Positions 28,401 through 42,803 are shown, numbered from the stretch's first letter. The stretch: 64,000 nt of DNA from Hybos culiciformis (GCA_964007475.1 OZ023273.1:16877922-16941921), one strand, 5' to 3'. Program-made: numbers and translations. Notes: generated by a model not told the origin, from the letters alone.

Positions 28401-30833
28401 CTTACAAAAATTTTTTTTACTGTATGCCCCCACATTCAGTATTATTTTCTTGAAATTGTTGTTGGAACATTAATGTTGATTTTTTTGTTATCCTATATTA
28501 TAGTATCTTGTATCTTAGTTAAAATATATCTTAATTTTAAAAATTTTCTTAGACTAATTCTTTTAAGCTGAAATTATCAGGAAAATTTCAATTTCTGTAA
28601 ATTTTTTTTATGAACATTTAAGAACTGTTGGAGTATACCAAATCTAAAGGGATGATAAAAAAAAGCAAATATTGCGTACTAAGAAAAACATTTTGGTATC
28701 AAAATTATTCATTCCCGTCGAAATTTCCGAAATTTCTATTCTCACATAATATGCACAATTGCAATATTGTGTGAGATAAATAATTATAAAACTAATAGAT
28801 ATTTTTCCAGTGCAATATTCATATTATTACAAATATTACAAAATAATTTCATATATTTGAATTTGCTAGATGAATGCGATATTGAATGATGTTTGTTAAT
28901 AAATTAAAAAAAAAAATATTTGTGACAATTATGCACAAAACTGAACAGCATAAAAAAAAAATTCCTCTCCTTAGAAATAACATAGTGACAGGATATCATT
29001 ATGCTTGTTTTTTTTTTTTGAATCTTTGTGAATTTTTTATCAACATAATATTTTTAACATTTTTTCTTCGCAAAAATGTAAATCAAGGGGGAACTTTTAT
29101 TAAAAGAAAATTAAAATCATGTAAGTTTTTCATTTAAATAGTTTCTCTTTCACGATATAATGGTGCTTTGAATATTCTTTTAAGTATAAAAAATTATTTA
29201 TTATTAAAACTTACCCGTCTTCTTAGCAATCAAAGAAATCTGAAAAAATTAATTTCAATAATTAGAAATTATGTATGCATGAATATAGTAATAATTTTCA
29301 ATGGATTAAATATAATTATAATAACTACGTCGGATTGCGATCCTAGATATTTGATTTTAACAGAATTTGCAAATGCAATTTATTAAAACGAATTCATTTC
29401 TAAAATCAATGAATTTTCCTTAATAGTTTTATAAAATAAAAAAAACAATTGAAATTTTTCCACTCAGAACAATATTTTCTTTTAAAAAAAATTTCATAGT
29501 CCTATTTCAGAGTTTTCTACTTTCAAAAATTTTAACAAAACTAAACTATTAATTTCATGTGACATGTCAAGTTTATTGCATTCTTTTTAAAACATAGAAG
29601 AGCAGGAAACATCAAAATGCAATTTGAAAATAATTCCTCAACTCTTGTGTAATATTTTAATAGTTAAATTTGATTTTTCATAACTTTATGATGATAATAA
29701 AGAATTTATATTTATAAGTATAAAAAACATTTTACCTGTATTATATGTTTTATTCGGTTTTATTCAATATTATGGTATTATCAAAAATATTCGGTATTTC
29801 GTAAAATTTTTGATGTAAATAACTTATATGACGTTCAGAGACAAAACAAAGAAAACGTACACTTTTGGGGTGCCTTTAAAACGAATATTCTTTGTGTGAA
29901 GAACTCTAAATGATTATGAATATGTAACAGGGCTTCTTTCTAATAATAACATATCAATTTCAATTTAATAATATATACTACTAATTTCTAATACCCCATT
30001 ATACCAGTATCATTTAGTGTACTATATTATATACACACAAAAATAAGAATTTTCATTGAAATGCAGACCCTAGTTCAAATCCTTAGAAAATAATTTTAAG
30101 CCAAAACAGTCTAGATCCTTGCTTGGTTGAGAGCCTCTTCTCTGATCGAAAGTGAAAGAAATTGTACATATTTTGGAATTCAAGAAATTAAAATCGATTC
30201 GATAGTTCATTAGTTATAACAATTTTAATGGAGGATGGACCGGACATTTAATTAAAACATATTCCATTTTTTGAATTTTTGATGGAAAACTATATATAAT
30301 CATTTCAAATTAAAACTCAGAAAATATAATTATTACACCTACAGTTAGTAAATAAATTATACAATATCAATAATTAACCAACTACGACAGATTAGGAGTT
30401 ATGTCATATGAATAACATAGTCAAAACTTATAATCATCACATTTTAAAGGCTATAACTATACCTACATTATAATTATAATTGTTTTTAATTTTAATGCCA
30501 ATGAACCTCTTTCAAAGTGGTACATTCCCTAAAAATCAATCTTCAATATTTTCATATAAAAAAAAAAGAGATAACTTTAAAATAAAATTTATATGATTCA
30601 ATTGCAGATATATTTCTATTTTATTTTTTCAAATGAAGAGAACTTGTTTGAGTTTTCACCTCCAGTTATGTTTTTTATGTTATTAACAAATAAAGAAAAA
30701 AAAAAAAGAATTGCACCGAAACACTGTTTTCATGGAGGTATATGTTTTTTTTTCAGGTGATTTCACAGAGCCATTTTTTGCATTTTTATTTTTTGTAAAT
30801 ATTTTCCATTGACAATGACGTATCTATACAAAG

Positions 30834-30850
30834 GTGCTATAAAATAGCAC
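30834..30850. repeat. Small perfect hairpin
   Basis: GTGCTAT and ATAGCAC flank a 3-base loop. No terminator or RNA gene context; likely incidental. Confidence 0.6.
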
Positions 30851-32282
30851 AAATATTAGCAACATCTACTCTACATAACATCACACCTTAGAGGCTTTTT
30901 TTAAATATTATTTTCAATGTATGTAGATTATGTTAAGTAGAGTATTTACATAGTGCTGTATGATTGTGATTTTCTAAAGTGCAAATTGTTATGTAAAAAT
31001 TTTCATCTTAGGCTTCTTTTGTTGGAATAATTTTTAATCAATGGGGAAATTTTGTTCATTCTTTTAGGTAAGATCAGATAGAAATGATAGAAATGTATAT
31101 CTTACATATATTATATGGATAAGGAGTAAAGAAAATGAAATAAAAATTATGTTGCATAAAACACTACAGGGGAACTAAAATCAAACAATGAAATGATTCA
31201 TTAACTTATTCAAAAAATATTTAGAAAATAAAATTAGTGATTCTTAGTAAAAAGAATATATTACTAAAAAAAATGCTATCCTATGTGAGAAAATTATATT
31301 TAATTATTTAAGGCTACATAATCATTCAAATCATTCAAAAAATTGTTCCCTAATTTATGCAAAATAGCTCGAATGGAAGGTATACGATACATATTTCATT
31401 TCAACGTTCAAGTTTTCAAGTAAAAATAATATTCAATGCAATGATGAAAAATTTAAGGTTAAAAACTTAAAATGGTCAAGAGAACTTAGTTAGTTACCTT
31501 TGCTTATGAACTACATTATCTACTTTTATTTATCTACGGTTTGTGTGTTTATGAAATAAAATTCATTTTATTTTATATTTATTTATCCTTATCTCAATTT
31601 GATTTAAACTTCATCATATATTTTGTTCTCATAGACAAAATATTTTAATTTTTGTGCTGCAAATTTCTTAAATCAGAAACCTAATTATGATAATAAAATA
31701 ATTTTTACCTTAAAAAATTTTTTTTTTGAAACCATAGAGATGAAAAAATATCTTATATACAGATAATTTAGTTTTCCCGAAAAAGAAAACAATAAGTATT
31801 CTAAATTAAATCCTAGTTGAATATGAATAAAAAAAATTGGCCATTAAATAAAATGCAAACTTTGAATAAAGTTTTCATTGAAATTTGGCGTTCTATAGTT
31901 TTGATTGTTGCAACCACATTTTCTTTTTTATCCTTTCTATTCTAGTAATATTTTTTTGGGAAAACAAAACCACTCATTGAAAAGCATTGTTTGAATTTGT
32001 TTTTTACAACGTAAGTTCTGTTTTCAATGATAAACAATAAGTTCAGAACTAAAAACGAAAATGCTCTTGGGAAATTGCTTACAAAATTTAATTTCGAACA
32101 ACATTTATTACTAAAGGGGCATTTTATGGAATGCTTTAATAATTAAACTTAAGAAACATTATTTTCTTATACATAGTATAAAACTTTTAATACGATGTCT
32201 GTTAGAATAAGTTTCGACAAAATATGATAAAGAAATGGTTAATAGAAGTGATAATCTTAATATCGAATGAAAGACCATATGG

Positions 32283-32307
32283 TATATATATATATATATA
32301 TATATAT
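32283..32307. repeat. (TA)12 microsatellite
   Basis: Uninterrupted TA dinucleotides immediately before the 205-bp tandem duplication. Confidence 0.95.
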
Positions 32308-32310
32308 TTT

Positions 32311-32720
32311 GTCGTTCAAACCGTTTTAAAAAGTCAATTCAGTCAAAAATTTATCTCATTCTTAAGCTAAGTCTTGGTCGCAGGAAGATAAATTGTGGCT
32401 AAGTTAATTAACAAACCATCTAATCGACATACTCACATACTAATTTTTATCAGAAAAATATCAAAATTCCAAAAATTGAAAGGGAAAATTATTTAGACTC
32501 TTCTAATTCTATTTTGTCGTTCAAACCGTTTTAAAAAGTCAATTCAGTCAAAAATTTATCTCATTCTTAAGCTAAGTCTTGGTCGCAGGAAGATAAATTG
32601 TGGCTAAGTTAATAAACAAACCATCTAATCGACATACTCACATACTAATTTTTATCAGAAAAATATCAAAATTCCAAAAATTTAAAGGGAAAATTATTTA
32701 GACTCTTCTAATTCTATTTC
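32311..32720. repeat. 205-bp tandem duplication, two copies
   Basis: The unit beginning GTCGTTCAAACCG occurs at 32311 and again at 32516, exactly 205 bases later. The copies differ at only two positions that I could find (TTAATTAAC against TTAATAAAC, and AAATTGAAAG against AAATTTAAAG). That is about 99 percent identity, so the duplication is recent. A (TA)12 tract lies on its left and a GGAC repeat about 70 bases to its right. No reading frame spans it. Confidence 0.93.
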
Positions 32721-32787
32721 CCCAACCAGGAATCAGATAATCTAATTCTTTATCATGTCTAGAAGCGAACAAGTGGTTAAGAGCGAC

Positions 32788-32806
32788 AGACGGACGGACG
32801 GACAGA
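32788..32806. repeat. GACG/GGAC short tandem repeat
   Basis: A GACAGACGGACGGACGGAC-type run. Such GGAC repeats are common beside decayed transposons in insect DNA; it lies just beyond the 205-bp duplication and may belong to the same old element. Confidence 0.7.
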
Positions 32807-35545
32807 AAAAAAGTGAAAACGCATAGTCGATTTTTGTTTGGTTGATTTTCATTTTATATTTTTCTATGATTGAGGTTAATGCTCATAACAAATTTTTCAC
32901 CTTTCTGAAAGCAAAAAAATTAATGCTATTTCTATATTTACATAAAATACTTTTCAAATCAAGTGAGAATTAAGAAGATAAGCAGATTTTCTCTTTGTTG
33001 TCTAAATTATATTCTTAAAAATTCTTATACCATTTCCAGGTGCTAATAAACCCTATGTTTAACTGAATTGGAGCACATGCAGATTTAATAATTATATCTC
33101 TGGGCTAAAATTAGATACAAGGGAAAAAAATTGTGATATTCAGTTAATATTTACCACTTTTAAGAATTAAACTTTTTACAAGTATTAGATATCGCGCCAA
33201 ACACTAAAAATTTTATTTATGAGTTAACAAAATATTTCATTCTGAACATTATGTCATGAGACTTGAGAATAATTAAATTTATGTACATCCCACTTACTTT
33301 TATTAAAACTGATTGTGAAATTACATTTGAAATATAAAAAAAAATAATGTTATTTGTCTTTTATTTTCAAACAAAATATTTTAAAAATTTTCAAATTAAA
33401 TTTGAGCATCAAACGAAAATTATTGAGAATTTTAGTGTAAAAACTAATTGCGCTAATAAATTGTTCAACCCTAGTAAATTTTTTTTTTCAAATCTTCTGA
33501 AGTTTTTGCATTTTGAATATTCAAAGTAGTTTTACAATTTCGCAGTGAATACACAATGATTCGGCCACTATCACGCATATAAAAATTGGAAGTATTATAC
33601 TATCGCAAAGGGATTGTACCATTGAACGTATTTACCTAGTTAGTAAAATAAATTTAAAAACTTATTTATTTTAATTTTTGATTTTTTTTTTTTTTCATCT
33701 TTTTTAAATTAATGAATAATTGAAAATTCTTTATAATTGATATTGAAAAAAAAAAAATATTTTATCCATCATCATATGGTTGAAAATTAATATCCAAAAG
33801 AAACTTAAACATTTTTTTTTCACTGACATTTTTGAACTGTCCTTAAATGCCAAAAAACAAAATAAAAATACATAATTGATATTCGAACTCTAGTATTTTT
33901 CTAAAGTTTATTCAGCGTATACATTTTTTACTATTTATCACAAATTTAATTACAATTTGGTTGTTCTTTGCTAATAATGTGATGTGATGAAACCCAAAGA
34001 TAATTTTTCTTACTCGCTGTCTATTTTCATAGTTTTTAAATAATAATTAATTTTACTCAGAAACATAAAACAGAACATGGTAAATGAATAATTTAGTATT
34101 GTAATTTTTATTTTTTTTGTTCATCTATCATTTATTTTAGAATGAAAAATTATTGTATATGTGGACCTCGAAAGCTATGATAATTTTGTATACTTAATGT
34201 TGAAATATTATTAAGATTAAAGTTTTCTTCAACTTAAACTAAAAATTTTATGAATATTGCACAAATTTTTTATACTTAATACATATTTTTTGAAGATATG
34301 GGAAATATTAATTGATTGGTTCCTCGAAAATATAATAAATGCCATTATTTCCAATAGTTTATAAAAATAAATATTATAATTATTTTGCCGATTGCATTTG
34401 TTTAATATTTTTCTTCACGAATTCTAGAGTTGAGTAATAAAGTTTATGCTATTATTGATCATTAAAAATGATAACCAATCAAAATAAATCAAACATTAGA
34501 TTATTCAACTTTTATTAATTATATATAACTTTAAACTGGCCCTATTAAACTCCAATACAAATTTTTAAATAAATTGTACATAATATTGTTTCATTCAATA
34601 AAAAAGATATAATTGATATTTTACTGTTTTTTTTTTTCAATTAAATTTCATGAGAAAATCAATATTTTGAAATCATATTTCCCATTATTATTAATTATGT
34701 ATAGAAATGGTCCCTACAATAATTTAATCAGCTTAAAACTTTCCAAAAAAAAAAAAATTCATATTTTAGGGGAAATTAATTAATGCAAATTAAACATTAA
34801 AGTTCATAACTTAATAAATTTTTCTACCGAACCATGGTTATGCAAAAAGACAAATTTTTTATTATGTATAATGAAATCTTAAAAAAAAAACTAATAAATT
34901 AAGTACTCAAAAAATTTGAATCTAAAAATATTCTAATAAGGTCTTATGGATTTTATTATATATTTATAACTAACCCTAAAAAGTAAGATTTGTAGTTTTA
35001 AGAATTTTTTTTTTTTTAAATATATTTTTAAATCTTTTTAAGTTTTCATAATATTTAATATACCGGTAGTTATATGTTATTTCATTTTTAACTTAGGTAA
35101 ATAATTTTTTAGTAAGTATGAGAACATTTTTGAGTTTTCTCTTTTTTTTATATACAACCATTTTAATGAAAATGTATTTAAGTGTGTTCACGGGTGGGGT
35201 TAAAGATAATTAAAACATCTACCCTATTCGTTAATTAGTTATTTTCATTATATCACGGGCTGCATATAAATTTAACACAATTTTGATTAAATTTTACTTT
35301 ACATACATTTAATTAAGTATTTGGTTATTATATAAAAAAATTATACTATACTTAAAATCTTTTATACTAAAAAAAAAAAGAAAGATGATATTAATTTAAT
35401 AAAATAAAACTTAAATATATTATTTTAAGCTCAAATTTTTATTTGAATTGCTTCTTTTAAATTATAAATTCATTGTTTTTTCTATCCTTAATATTTTTTG
35501 TAATGAATTTATTAAGTTCTTTTTTTTTGTTTATATTCAGTGCAC

Positions 35546-35591
35546 ACCTTATCATGTACATCATAATGACCTTACCTTGTACATCATGATG
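35546..35591. repeat. 23-bp direct repeat, two adjacent copies
   Basis: ACCTTATCATGTACATCATAATG is followed directly by a copy with three changes, both with the core GTACATCATRATG. Confidence 0.75.
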
Positions 35592-37858
35592 ACTATTTAA
35601 ACTCTTTAAAGATACAACATTTTTCGCAACCTATTTTATTTCAATACAGCATCTATAGAACCCTCAAATGCCATAGCAAAAAATACCCATCTGAATTTTT
35701 AAATTTAATCCAAAGTTTGGTAGGTAGTAAACTAAAACTCTTTCTAGCATAACCAAATGTTTATGAGATACAGAATACATATATAATGAATTTTTCAGAC
35801 AATAAATAATAAATAATAAACACTTATTATTCAAAATGATACCAGTCGAATTCATTGAATATTCCCAAAATTATACTATTCTAAATAAAATTAAAATATA
35901 TAGATAAAAAAAAAACAAATTAAATAATTCCACTCTTTAAAATAATTATTCATTTAAAAAAAAAATAAAAAATAAAAAAATAAAATGAAAAAACAAACAC
36001 AAATTATTGAACAAGACAGAATTTATTATTTAATTTTTCAACATTATTTTACTGTGCTGTGCTAAAAACAAATTAGGAAAAGGGAACTTTAAAAAAAAAA
36101 CAAAAAAAAAATTTAACAATAACAAAAAATCCAATTATTCATTGACAAAACCATTAATTTATGAGTCTTTTTAAGAGAATTCATTTTACGCTCATTTGTT
36201 GTCATCATCGTATTCTATGTGCTTTTATTTCTATAACTTATGGTTATATGGTAATTTTTCCTTTTAATTTTTTTAAAGACAGCATATTTCTTTTAAGAAT
36301 TTTTTCATTATAACGCCCCATACATCTTTTATAACAAAAAAAAAAAAAAAAAGAATAATTTTTTTTTTCAGCTTATTAAAAGAAAAATTAATCCTTTTTT
36401 CTAATAATATCTTATCAACAGGAAGGCGCGAATGCTTAAATACAATGAAAAAAAAAAGTTTCTTTTTTCTTTTCTTATTATTGTAGGACTATATAAAAAA
36501 AGAATTTTTTCTTAAATACTTAAATATATTCTATGTATAAATTTGAAAATGGAAAAATTCATGAAAAAAGAATGCTATAACAAAAATAATATATATAAAT
36601 ATTCAAATATATATTATGCATGTAATAACTTTATTATTTTATATACTATAGTATATTAAAATATACATATTTACAATGTTTGTACACTTAACACATAAAT
36701 TTTAAGCAACATTTTTATTTTTTTTTTATTGAAAAATCGCTCTTGGAAAAATACATAGCATTGCTTCTTTTATTTTTTTTAATCATTTATTTTCGTAAAA
36801 AACAGATGCGGATACAAAATTGATCAACATCAACGATAAATAGGTTTTCAAGGTAAAAATTAGAAAATTTTACCTTTATTATTTATGTCTTCCTCAACAA
36901 AAAAATAACTAAATAAAAAATTATAAGTATATAATTTATATAAATTTTCTGAAAATACAGTTAAACATGCTTTTAAAAGGACTATCGAAAATTTGTTCAT
37001 TAAGCGATCATCATAATTATATAACTTATACATATACATATATATTAGTGAAAGAAGCTTTTATTGCATAACAAATTTCTTCGTTAATTATAAATAAGAT
37101 ATTCTTAAACAAATAAAATACAAGTACCTACTATACATCCATAAGATTATTATTATTATTTTCAATTGAACATTAAGAAGTTTTTTATTTAATATTTATT
37201 CCAATTTCAAACATAAGTAGTTATAATGTTGTTCAAGTAATATTAACATATTTTTAATAAGGAGAATTTTTTTGTAAATGTATTCATATTAATATAGTAT
37301 GTTATTATAGTTATTTTATCTTACATAAAATTTTTTCAAAATTCATATAGTACAAATGGTATTATTAGATTTAAAAATAGTAAGAGAAGTGACAATAAAT
37401 TTCATTAATTAAACCGAATTGTTAGCAAAAATAAAAAATTAAATTTTATTTAGAAACAACAAGAAGTGTACGAAATTAATCAAATATTTCATTATTTTGA
37501 TGAAATAAAGGTTATTATTTGACATAAGATCACATACAGTTTTCGTTTCATTTAAAAAGATTTTCCAATAAAAAAAAAAAGAGCAGTAGAACCTGAGAGT
37601 CCTTTCTGTGAGGTATTAATTTCTCGATTTAAAAAGAAAAGGAAGTTTTTCTTGAGTAATTTTCTTTTTCTCAGAAAACATCTCTGTCTAAAATGTATTA
37701 TTTTAGGATAAAAGTTTTAAAATAAAGAATTATCAGCTTTTCAAAATAATATAAAAAAAAACTTTATTAAAAAAGGGTTCAATTGTTCTCAATAATATTG
37801 ATTTATAGCTTTATACTTTAACATAAAAAATTTAAGTGAAAATTACCTACATATGTAG

Positions 37859-37879
37859 TATATATATATATATATATAT
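37859..37879. repeat. (TA)n microsatellite
   Basis: About ten TA dinucleotides without interruption. Confidence 0.9.
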
Positions 37880-40800
37880 CTGTATAATCGTACTATATAC
37901 AATCTTTATGTATTAAAATAAAAATGGGTGGTTGTTTTCTCATAACCTTTTTATTGGTTTTTGCTATAATGTAAGTATAGAAAATATTTTCATGTTCATA
38001 AAAAATATCTGTTTAACCTCAAATTAAGTTTTCATGTTAAAATATGATAGTGTTATGAGTATTATCCTTTTTTTCTTTTTTTTTTTGCTAAAGGAATTTG
38101 AAAAATCATGTAAATTATATAAAAATTTGATATATAATTGACACAAAAAAAAAAATGAACAAAAAAAGATTTGAGGTCAAACCATTAGAGTTTCCTCATT
38201 ATCTGCGATAAAAAAATTCAAAAAATAATTTCAGATATTCTGTATTGGATCATTATCAGACCAATCTCATTCACATTTCAATTTTATTTATATAAAATGA
38301 AATAAAACGAATGTTTAGGAATTTCTAACATTACCTAAATAATAATTAAATTGATAACAACTAAATTTACTTTTACCCTCAATGTGGAAAATATGGCAAC
38401 AATGCTTAAATAAACTTCGAATGTAATATTTTCTATAAATTTTCGAAAAAAAATCTAATTTTTAACAAATTACATATTGAACTTTTTGGTTTTAAAGTAT
38501 CCTTCAGTTCAAAATTTTAATATATCAGAAAGTGGAGGACAAAAAAGTCTTATTCGAATTTTAAAGTATAAAGCAAATAAGCTTACTTCGTTTGTGATAC
38601 CAGTGTCATCACTAAGTTCTCAATTGAACAGAATCATATGTTTTTAGCGGGGTTTTGCGACAAACTTTACAGAAAAAATCTTTTTTCTTTGCTGAAAGTA
38701 TATTTATTATTTTTCACTTATTCGATGAAAGAAAAGAATTTTGATTTGTGTATTTTTCAACTAAACAGAAAAGATTTCAATTTTTAATACATTGTAGACC
38801 TATTTACAAATAAAATTTAAATATAATGTACATAAAAAAAATTTTCGTTGCAATATTTCATAACTTTTTTTTCAATAAAAAATGTTTTTGTTAAAAAAAT
38901 AAAAATAAATTAGTAGACAAAAATTAAACCATAAATTTGATAACAAACAAAAACTGCAATAAGGTATAATTGCATTCAAGGATGCGACTAAAAATAAACA
39001 ATTTTTAAATTTTAGCACAATCTCTAAAACATTTATAAATGTTTTATAAATATAATTATACAAATCTTTTAAATGTAAAAAAATTTTTTTTAGAATTATT
39101 CTATTGTAAAAATATTTATTCCCACTCAGAACATAAATAAAAGATAATATCTATTTGGATGAAATTTAAACTAAAAAACCGTTTAACACTTTTAAATTTG
39201 AGACCTGGTGGTAGAATGTTACTATGGAGAGAATGCAGCGCGGCAAAAATATTAAATATTTTAATTACAAAATAAATAAAATAGAAAAGCTATTAAAATT
39301 TAAAAATTCAATGTTAATCATTGTTGGCTTATTATTTTGGTTGGCTTTATTACTGTCAATATAAATTTCACAAAAGAAACGATAAATTCCAATTAATAAA
39401 TCAAAAATAAAAAATTATTGCGGACTTGCAAAATAAATGTAAATTTATATGTAAGGGTTTATGTCTAAAAATAATAAATTAAAGTATTAATGAAGTACTG
39501 TTTGCCATAGAGTAAGTCTCGGAATAAGTAAGTAAATCATTTGTTTCTAATAAAAAACCCTTTTCCTTTTGTTTCAAACTATACTTTTTCATTAAAAACA
39601 AAAAACTTTTTCTTTTCTTGAGTTATCTATTTTCACAATTGACCTTTTCTCTATTTTTATTTTTTGTTTGTTTTTTTTTTATATTAAATTTCATTTTTAT
39701 TTGTCATTTGTCTACTAAGGGATTAAGAACATTTATATAATATTTTTAATATGAAAACTTTTGTTAAAATATTTCTATATACTCAAAATTCTTGATTTTT
39801 GATTATTTTTCATTTGATATTTTGTTTTTTCTTCTTGTCATCAAATTTAAATCGAAAAAAAAAAAATTGCACAACTTATAATTGTTTAAGGACATAATGA
39901 AATTTTTGACCTACATAAATGTGTAACATTAAAGCAAACAATGCTAAGCTTTTATACCGCAAGTAACTACACAAAATATTTTTATTCCAGATAGCGCTTT
40001 AATTTTTAGTGTTAATTTATAGATCAGATTGGATGAAATATTCTCTCGACTATATTTAAAATATTCTCTATAAAATTGAAATCTACTTAAAAATTGTTTT
40101 TGTACAACTTTATATTGCGATTTTAAGAATATTTAATTTCTGCTTTTAAATATACCTACTTAATAAAAACGCGTCAGAGAACTAATAATTAGTCAAAAAA
40201 TGTTTTCCGTGAAATAATAATTGACCATTATACCCTTTTTTCATCACAAAAATTTCACTTCTCTTTCATCATAAATAAAATTTCAGAAATATTCTTAGAA
40301 TACTTTAAATGATTTTCCTTATAATTATAAATTATACATTAACTTAAAAAAAAATAAAATAATAATAATAATATTATATAAATTTTAATAAAATAAGTAA
40401 ATTTTGTTGTTTATCAATTAACGTAATTACTCAAACGTTTATCTACTTTGTTAATTTCGCATATATTAAATAAAAAGAAAATAATAAATTAATAACAAGA
40501 GAAAATTTATAATTAAACGATTGCCAACAACTGTCGTCAATCTTAATTAACGCCGTTTCCAGTTACGTTATTTTAACAAATTCTTTTTTTTTTTCTTAAT
40601 AAACAGAAATGTTCTTTACCTTCATGTTTTTTTTTCTTCCCTTAAAAAATATATACTTGATTTTGAATAAAAAACTTCAATAGAAAAAAAAAAAAAAATT
40701 ATTGAAAGCAAGAGATTATTGAATAGTTTTTTAATTAAAAAAATTGAAATAAATTTTAATTCCGTTTCTTTATTAATTATTAATTATAATTTTTGATCCA

Positions 40801-41934
40801 ATCAGGTTCAAGCAATTTCATTCGTCGATATTGATAAAATTATGATATACTAGGCCCTAGACACTTAAAAGTTTTATTAGCCATTTTATTATTTTTATTT
40901 TTTTTAATTTCACTAAATTATCATTTTATTTCGTATCTTTTAAATCCTAAATATAATATTTCTATGTATTATTCATATAATAAGATCAATATTGAATCGG
41001 AAACTAAATTTCTTTAAAGAAGAAACAACATTTTGAAAAAATTATATATTTATGACAAAAGCAATTAAATGTATGCCTCAAGGATTTTCAAGAAACAATT
41101 TTCAATATTTTGTCTACTCATTTATATAAAAATTTAACAAAATTATGTATATAAGGCCCACATATTTTAAATTATAATAAAAAAAAAATTTTTTAAAAGG
41201 GTTTTTTATGTCTAGATAAAAAGTATTATATGTATGAGAAAAAGGCAAGCAGTTGTAAATATAGGTGAATCATTAATAAAAAAATTTTCCTGAAAAAGCT
41301 TAACATCAGTCCTTTAACATATATAATAAAATTTAAAGTTATTTAGTTCATAAGATCATTATTATTTCATTTAAATAGGATTTCAAAATTCTTCATGGAT
41401 ACCCATCTAAATTTTTAAAGATAAAATTAAATTCCTTTTAATTTTATTTAATTTTTTTTTTTGCCATTTTCTAAAATACATATACATTATATCCGATTTA
41501 AGAAAATTTTTCCATAAACTAAATCGCAAATATCTATTAAAAAAAATAATTAAAATTAATAGTTCATGATTAAAATTCAATACCTATTAAAGTTTGTATT
41601 TTTTTGACTTAAAAATAATTTATAAAATATCGTTAGAAATTGAAAAATCTACTGTGATTTGAAGAAGACTTTACTAATTAGAAATATAATATTGTCGCTG
41701 TTGAAAAATTCAAAATAATGGAAATATTTCAAAATCGTTGACGATAATATTTTATCAATATAAATTTATTTATAACCAGAAACAGCAGAAATTTATTTAT
41801 AATCACATTATTTCTAATTTAACATTATCTAGGTAAGAACTTGCATTATAGATATACATTTAAAATAATTGCAATAAATCATAATAACGTTATAAATGTT
41901 TTTAATTAATTAACCAAAATCCTTTATATTGGTT

Positions 41935-42286
41935 CTTGATAATGGGTCCGCTCAATAATTCATCGGTACTTAACTCATCGGTCGATTTTGGATAAGTTAT
42001 ATCCATTTTAATTCATCCGAAAATTGGCCGATGAGTTATATCCTTTGGAATGACATAACTCATCCACCTCACTGCTTATTTGTGATTTATCCTTTTCCAA
42101 AAAAAAGGGCCAAAGAGTAAATACGGTAGTGTTTGTCACAAATAAGCATTGAGGTGGATGAGTTATGTCATTCCAAAGGATATAACTCATCGGCGAATTT
42201 TCGGATGAGTTAAAATGGATATAACTTATCAAAAATCGACCGATGAGTTAAGTACCGATGAGTTATTGCACTTCGCCCTTGATAAT
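41935..42286. mobile_element. Foldback element A with 9-bp target duplication
   Basis: Seen: CTTGATAAT occurs at 41935-41943 and 42278-42286, directly flanking a 334-bp element (41944-42277). Inside, arms 41953-42085 and 42136-42268 are reverse complements at about 128 of 133 positions around a 50-base loop. The arms repeat the short motif CTCATCGG / ACTCATCC many times in both directions. The outermost 9 bases do not match each other (GGGTCCGCT at the left, GGCGAAGTG at the right read inward). Known: Drosophila FB elements and several Mutator-like elements make 9-bp duplications and have long inverted arms built of short repeats. No transposase is encoded, so it is non-autonomous. Confidence 0.88.
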
Positions 42287-42803
42287 TTATTAAGCTTCAG
42301 CAAAAAGATTGTTTTTTTTTTATATAAGTTGTTTTCAATATTTTATTTTACATTGCTGTGTACCTTACTACTTTTATCGGTTTTGGCTCAATATAAAGTT
42401 GAATAATTTATGTTGAATTCTCTTTTTTTCAAGATGAAATCTTAATTATTATTTCTAATTTTTTATAAATTAAAAATATTATTAAATGTACATAAAAGCG
42501 ATATTAATAATATTATAAGTGGGTTCTAATACCCTCTTATGATAAAATTGTTTATTTATATATATTTAAAATATTAGCATTGGCGTTGTTATGTAAATAA
42601 ATTAAATAAATGTTCCTTATTATAAGTCTACATATCTATGTGATTTGAATATTAGGAACATAAAAAAACGAATTTGAAATCCACGTACATTCCTTGATGT
42701 TTTATTTGCAATTTAATCTATGTATAACTAATTAAACCTATTTTAAATTAATATAATTCTATAAGTATAATTTAAATTTAAATTTACTAGAACTGAATTT
42801 AAT
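42287..42803. other. 3' flank of the 340-aa gene
   Basis: No gene seen. Reading on minus, AATAAA signals occur at 42706-42701 and 42556-42551. Beyond them the sequence is plain A+T-rich up to the foldback element. Confidence 0.6.
42701..42706 (-). terminator. Candidate poly(A) signal AATAAA for the 340-aa gene
   Basis: Plus TTTATT here reads AATAAA on minus, about 100 bases after the stop codon. Such hexamers are frequent by chance in this A+T-rich DNA, so spacing is the main support. Confidence 0.4.

Larger units (their letters stand above)
15862..32282. other. Gene-poor A+T-rich DNA
   Basis: I see no supported gene over these 16 kb. The exceptions worth listing are one protein-like small frame at 25255-25431 and short inverted repeats (23782-23803 region; 30834-30850, GTGCTAT/ATAGCAC). 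Scattered G+C-richer islands at 16585-16640 and 21020-21120 have the look of decayed transposon sequence but match nothing I can name. Confidence 0.6.
32807..41934. other. Gene-poor A+T-rich DNA
   Basis: No supported gene. Contents are simple sequence, including a (TA)n run at 37859-37879, a two-copy 23-bp repeat at 35546-35591, and many homopolymers. Open frames here are short and of A+T-driven composition. Confidence 0.6.

Noticed and set aside
42215..42406. 63-codon plus frame at the right end of foldback element A
   Set aside because: Its first third is the repeated arm sequence and the rest is A+T-rich flank.
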